Assembly (NCBI RefSeq): GCF_000327385.1
Contig: NW_008711143.1
Span: 607,382 to 671,381 of the forward strand
Reading direction: 5' to 3'
Origin: Lottia gigantea
Taxonomy: Eukaryota; Mollusca; Gastropoda; Lottiidae
Length of the DNA: 64,000 nt
Shown here: piece after piece, positions 63,191 to 64,000 of the stretch
Layout of the letters: every line of letters starts with the position of its first letter
Numbering within the stretch: position 1 is the first letter of the stretch
Notes under the pieces: generated by a model
Told to the model about the DNA's origin: nothing
The model's database searches: none
What the model saw: the letters and a program-made list of their open reading frames with translations, nothing else
Position numbers and translations under genes: made by a program

Positions 63191-64000
63191 AGATAATCAA
63201 AAAAATATTAATGAGTCTAGGATACAGGCACAATAAAACTTTTACAAAATACAAAAGAATCAAAATTTCTAAACATCAATCTTAATTATGTTCTTTTAAA
63301 ATCTTTTGAGAGATGATAAGTATTAAATTCCTTGCCACATTCCAGGGTAGCCTACATACTTGTTTTTTAACATTTTGGCATCTCTAATGATAACAATTGC
63401 CAATAAATAAAAATTTGTTCTTACAGAAATCTATTATGATGATATTTCCAGAGAAATCTAGTATATTAAAACATCATTTCATACAAGTTTTTAGTTCTCT
63501 TCTCAGCATCTATTGACTGACACTAATGAGGTAATAGTTATATGATTAAGTGGTAATTTTAAAGGTAACCAGATTGATAAAACTTAAAAAACAAGGAATA
63601 TAGAATGTAACTTACTGCAAATTGGAATCCATTCAGATTGGTGTAAAAATGTGCAAGAAAAAAAATACTCATACTAACTGGTCTTAAGATGACCCAACAC
63701 AATTCAGGGTGCACTGAAGTTGAAGTATCGACAACTGTTGAATGTGCTCAGTTTGTAGCACAAGTGACCTCAGCTTATTGTTTAATTTGTCATGTATGCT
63801 CCGTCACTGGCAGTGGAAAACTAGACTGAAAACTTTCAACATATGCTGGGACTGAACTGTGTACCTTCAAGTTAGAAAGTAGGTCTAACTCACCGAGCAC
63901 TATGAAGGATTACAGCCCTTTAACAGAACATATAACAGTAAATGTTAATATTGGAGCCTATTTTAACATCTTGATCTCTAATCAAAATTCATCCTAAAAT
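63191..64000. other. Right flank, nothing recognised
   Basis: AT-rich sequence after the 22-bp array. It may be intron or promoter of the minus-strand gene, but no exon was identified. Confidence 0.35.

Overview
The window looks like a piece of an intron-rich, AT-rich lophotrochozoan genome, most likely a gastropod-type mollusc. The basis is spliced metazoan genes, a single-copy-looking myostatin/GDF11-type ligand, and dispersed repeats built from motifs common in mollusc genomes (internal GGGCAATAACTC, ends with TATACGCCCACAT). No rRNA, tRNA, CRISPR array or recognisable retrovirus-like element was seen. This is inference from reading; no database search was run.

Layout. 1-3405: an intact alpha-tubulin gene (+, three coding exons, the first holding only the ATG) with a CCAAT/TATA promoter. 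3520-8740: a repeat-filled gap with a tandem-repeat-cored element next to the tubulin 3' end, a dead Tc1-like transposon with both inverted ends (4526-5521), a second cored element, an inverted (head-to-head) minisatellite, and a SINE-like remnant. 9143-19334: a polypeptide GalNAc-transferase gene (+, 11 exon positions). Position 4 exists in three alternative copies, and a 51-nt in-phase cassette lies between exons 7 and 8. 19335-24710: long gap with a small transposase-tail element and a short YY1-like repeat. 24711-38617: an NWD1/NWD2-like STAND protein gene (+, eight exons): N-terminal DUF4062-like domain, NACHT NTPase, WD40-type beta-propeller region, and a C-terminal CVIS CaaX box. 38618-47130: gap rich in minisatellites. 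47315-53666: a myostatin/GDF8/11 homologue (+, three exons), with signal peptide, propeptide, RPKR furin site and a 9-cysteine mature ligand. 58584-59057: the last two coding exons of an unidentified minus-strand gene whose 5' part lies upstream. 60740-63190: a large 22-bp satellite-like array.

The genes do not form a pathway; each is an independent unit with its own promoter. The most striking biology is (i) the triplicated exon in the catalytic domain of the GalNAc-transferase, with a transposon end lying right against the third copy, (ii) the predicted prenylation box on an NWD/NACHT protein, (iii) an intronic minisatellite carrying about two dozen perfect AP-1 sites, and (iv) a family of elements that share ends but carry different roughly 161-bp tandem cores. 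The unusual density of distinct minisatellites (about nine families in 64 kb) is itself a feature of the window.
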